Source: Planctomycetaceae bacterium UBA4732 (lineage in GTDB: Bacteria; Planctomycetota; Planctomycetia; Gemmatales; Gemmataceae). Taken from it: a stretch of DNA of 8,134 nucleotides. The stretch lies in assembly GCA_002404095.1 (NCBI GenBank), contig DHJA01000267.1:1-8134 (forward strand). Reading direction: 5' to 3'. The notes beneath the pieces were generated by a model. The model saw only the letters and a program-made list of their open reading frames with translations. It searched no databases and was not told the DNA's origin. The stretch's first letter is position 1, and each line of letters starts with the position of its first letter. Positions 6,893 to 8,134 of the stretch are shown one piece after another. The translations under genes were made by a program, and so were the position numbers.

Positions 6893-6904
6893 GGGGTTAA
6901 TGGG

Positions 6905-6933
6905 AATCTAGGTCATGGCAGCGGAAGATGCAA
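6905..6933 (-). promoter_or_regulatory. possible sigma70-type promoter of the Tad operon
   Basis: On the minus strand ttgcat (6928-6933) and tagatt (6905-6910) are separated by exactly 17 bases. They match the -35 and -10 consensus at three and four of six positions. Transcription would start near 6898 and give a leader of about 105 bases before the ATG at 6792, containing the hairpin at 6874-6892. The evidence is only consensus similarity and position; the operon could instead be read through from aroC, since no clear terminator separates them. Confidence 0.3.
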
Positions 6934-6956
6934 ATTCGCGGACAGATTTTTTCCGA

Positions 6957-8048
6957 TTAGCCGCACTGCGCCCGCCAGCGTAACCAATGATCGACCAGCA
7001 CCAGCGCGAGCATCGCCTCGCCCATCGGCACGAAACGCGGCAACAGACAGGGATCGTGTCGGCCGCGCGTTATGATCTCGGTCGGCTCGGCCGTGCGAGT
7101 CACCGTCGGCTGCGGTCGCGGCAGGCTGCTCGTCGGCTTCACCGCCACGCGGCACACGATCGGCTCGCCGCTGCTGATGCCGCCCAACATGCCGCCGTGA
7201 CGGTTCGTGGCCGTGCCGATCTGGCGCGGCCTTTCTTCCTTCCGAATAAAGGCGTCGTTGTTCTGACTTCCGCGCATCGAGGCGACCGCGAAGCCGGCCC
7301 CGTACTCGAACGCCGTCACCGCCGGCAGCGATAAAAGCCCCTTGGCAAGGTCCGCTTTCAGCTTGTCGAAGACCGGTTCGCCCAGGCCCGCCGGTACGCC
7401 GGTCGCCCGCAGCTCGCACACGCCGCCGATGGAATCTTGGTCCTTGCGCACTTCCTCAATGAGCGAGATCATGCGCGCCGCCGCCGCCGGGTCGGGACAG
7501 CGCACCGGCGTTGCCTCAACTTGCTCCAATGTTACCATCGTCGGATCGGCAATGTCCGCGATCACGTCGCCAACTTGCTTGACGTAGCCGAGGACGTTGA
7601 CGCCTACCTGTGCGAGCAACTTCTTGGCCACCGCCCCCGCCGCCACGCGACAGACGGTTTCGCGGGCACTGGAACGGCCGCCGCCGCGGTGGTCGCGCCG
7701 ACCGTACTTGGCGTCGAACGTGAAATCGGCGTGTCCGGGACGATACTTATCCTTAATGTCGCCGTAATCGCCGCTGCGCTGGTCGCTGTTGCGGAAGAGA
7801 ATGCCGATGGACGTACCGTCGGTGGCGCCCTCGAAGACGCCCGACCAGATTTCCGGTAGGTCTTCCTCTTTGCGCTGGGTGACGATCTTCGATTGGCCAG
7901 GACGACGCCGGCGCAGGTCGGGCAGGAGGTCGTCCACACTCAACGGCAAGCCGGGAGGGCAGCCGTCGATGATGAGGAGGTAGCCGGGGCCGTGGCTGAC
8001 GCCGGCCGTGGTGACGCGGAACAGTTCGCCGAAGGAATTGCCTGGCAT
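6957..8048 (-). CDS. aroC: chorismate synthase
   Basis: The enzyme converts 5-enolpyruvylshikimate-3-phosphate to chorismate, the last step of the shikimate pathway, using reduced FMN in the cytoplasm. The protein is 363 residues, normal for the family. It starts [14 protein letters not shown] and has [40 protein letters not shown] with catalytic His106, [10 protein letters not shown] (122-131), [17 protein letters not shown] for FMN/substrate binding, and RGRHDP (328-333). The first catalytic His is His19 in AGVSHGPG. In the usual GESHG motif the Glu is Val17 here, a change in a highly conserved place. The ATG at 8048 matches the family start; no Shine-Dalgarno is visible. The gene is intact, ends in TAA, and is functionally unrelated to the Tad genes 164 bases downstream. 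Confidence 0.96.
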   Translation of the reverse strand: MPGNSFGELFRVTTAGVSHGPGYLLIIDGCPPGLPLSVDDLLPDLRRRRPGQSKIVTQRKEEDLPEIWSGVFEGATDGTSIGILFRNSDQRSGDYGDIKDKYRPGHADFTFDAKYGRRDHRGGGRSSARETVCRVAAGAVAKKLLAQVGVNVLGYVKQVGDVIADIADPTMVTLEQVEATPVRCPDPAAAARMISLIEEVRKDQDSIGGVCELRATGVPAGLGEPVFDKLKADLAKGLLSLPAVTAFEYGAGFAVASMRGSQNNDAFIRKEERPRQIGTATNRHGGMLGGISSGEPIVCRVAVKPTSSLPRPQPTVTRTAEPTEIITRGRHDPCLLPRFVPMGEAMLALVLVDHWLRWRAQCG

Positions 8049-8054
8049 GACGTT

Positions 8055-8060
8055 AATTGT
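8055..8060 (-). promoter_or_regulatory. possible -10 element of aroC
   Basis: On the minus strand this reads tacaat, five of six matches to the -10 consensus, with only seven bases between it and the aroC ATG. If used, the transcript would begin at or next to the start codon, which would agree with the lack of a Shine-Dalgarno. No good -35 is visible 16-18 bases upstream, so support is weak. Confidence 0.22.
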
Positions 8061-8072
8061 AGCAGGCCGCGA

Positions 8073-8096
8073 GGGACAGGGCTAAGAGTCTGTCCC
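8073..8096. repeat. inverted repeat upstream of aroC
   Basis: gggacag (8073-8079) and ctgtccc (8090-8096) are perfect complements around a ten-base loop. It lies in the non-coding right end of the window, 25-48 bases before the aroC start. It could be a regulatory structure, or the end of a neighbouring transcript outside the window. Confidence 0.35.
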
Positions 8097-8112
8097 ACAA
8101 GGGGGTGTCGAA

Positions 8113-8131
8113 CACGGCTGAAACAGCCGTG
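8113..8131. repeat. hairpin at the right edge
   Basis: cacggctg (8113-8120) and cagccgtg (8124-8131) are perfect complements around aaa. A compact GC-rich hairpin with this look is typical of dispersed palindromic elements, but no second copy occurs in the window. The gene to the right is not visible, so it could also be that gene's terminator. Confidence 0.4.
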
Positions 8132-8134
8132 GCA

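Noticed and set aside
6940..6956. T-run gattttttcc next to the aroC stop as a terminator
   Set aside because: The run is on the plus strand and no hairpin precedes it; on the minus strand it is an A-run and cannot end aroC transcription.
6802..8103. Shared 12-base word gtcccacaaggg at 6802-6813 and 8092-8103, upstream of both minus-strand units
   Set aside because: In about 8 kb one or two exact 12-base matches between random positions are expected by chance, and no longer similarity flanks it.
1..8134. CRISPR array, transposase, tRNA or rRNA
   Set aside because: No regularly spaced direct repeats, transposase motifs or recognisable RNA gene cores were seen on either strand.

Overview
The window is GC-rich bacterial DNA that looks like a planctomycete, probably from the Gemmata/Gemmataceae side. 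That placement is inference. It rests on the style of the proteins: a very large von Willebrand A (vWA) protein with a Tad-type N-terminus, two TadE-like pseudopilins, a DrrA-type ABC pair and a planctomycete-like chorismate synthase. GC-rich hairpins sit at nearly every gene boundary. I recognise families by memory of motifs only; no search was run.

Layout from right to left. At 8048-6957 (minus) is an intact chorismate synthase gene, aroC. After a 164-base gap holding a possible promoter and a small leader hairpin comes a minus-strand run of surface-appendage genes: TadE-like (6792-6316), a second TadE-like (6253-5798) and a 459-residue Tad-domain protein with a repetitive Gly-Asn-Gly body (5758-4379). 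All four genes are open from start to stop. Next is a 67-base, nearly perfect hairpin (4276-4342) in the convergent gap.

Left of that hairpin every gene is broken. On the plus strand lie an ABC transporter ATPase (2773-3426) and its ABC-2 type permease (3423-4262), overlapping by ATGA. On the minus strand lies the roughly 890-codon vWA protein (2774-93). The ATPase has lost its N-terminus and has an in-frame TAA. The permease has an in-frame TAG before its last membrane segment. The vWA gene has lost its start, has one in-frame TAG, and has three frameshifts, all equal to one extra base. The two 5' ends meet head to head at about 2772-2779, as if the shared divergent promoter region and both starts were deleted, or as if two sequences were wrongly joined.

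How it fits together. The two TadE-like proteins, the Tad-domain protein and, before it decayed, the vWA protein would be membrane-anchored, exported subunits of a tight-adherence (Flp/Tad) type surface structure. The core Tad motor genes are not in the window. The ABC pair is an unrelated exporter. aroC is a housekeeping gene for aromatic amino acids. The far left end (1-92) holds a + strand terminator-like hairpin with a competing upstream hairpin, and a perfect 22-base palindrome. The far right end (8049-8134) holds two further hairpins and no gene.
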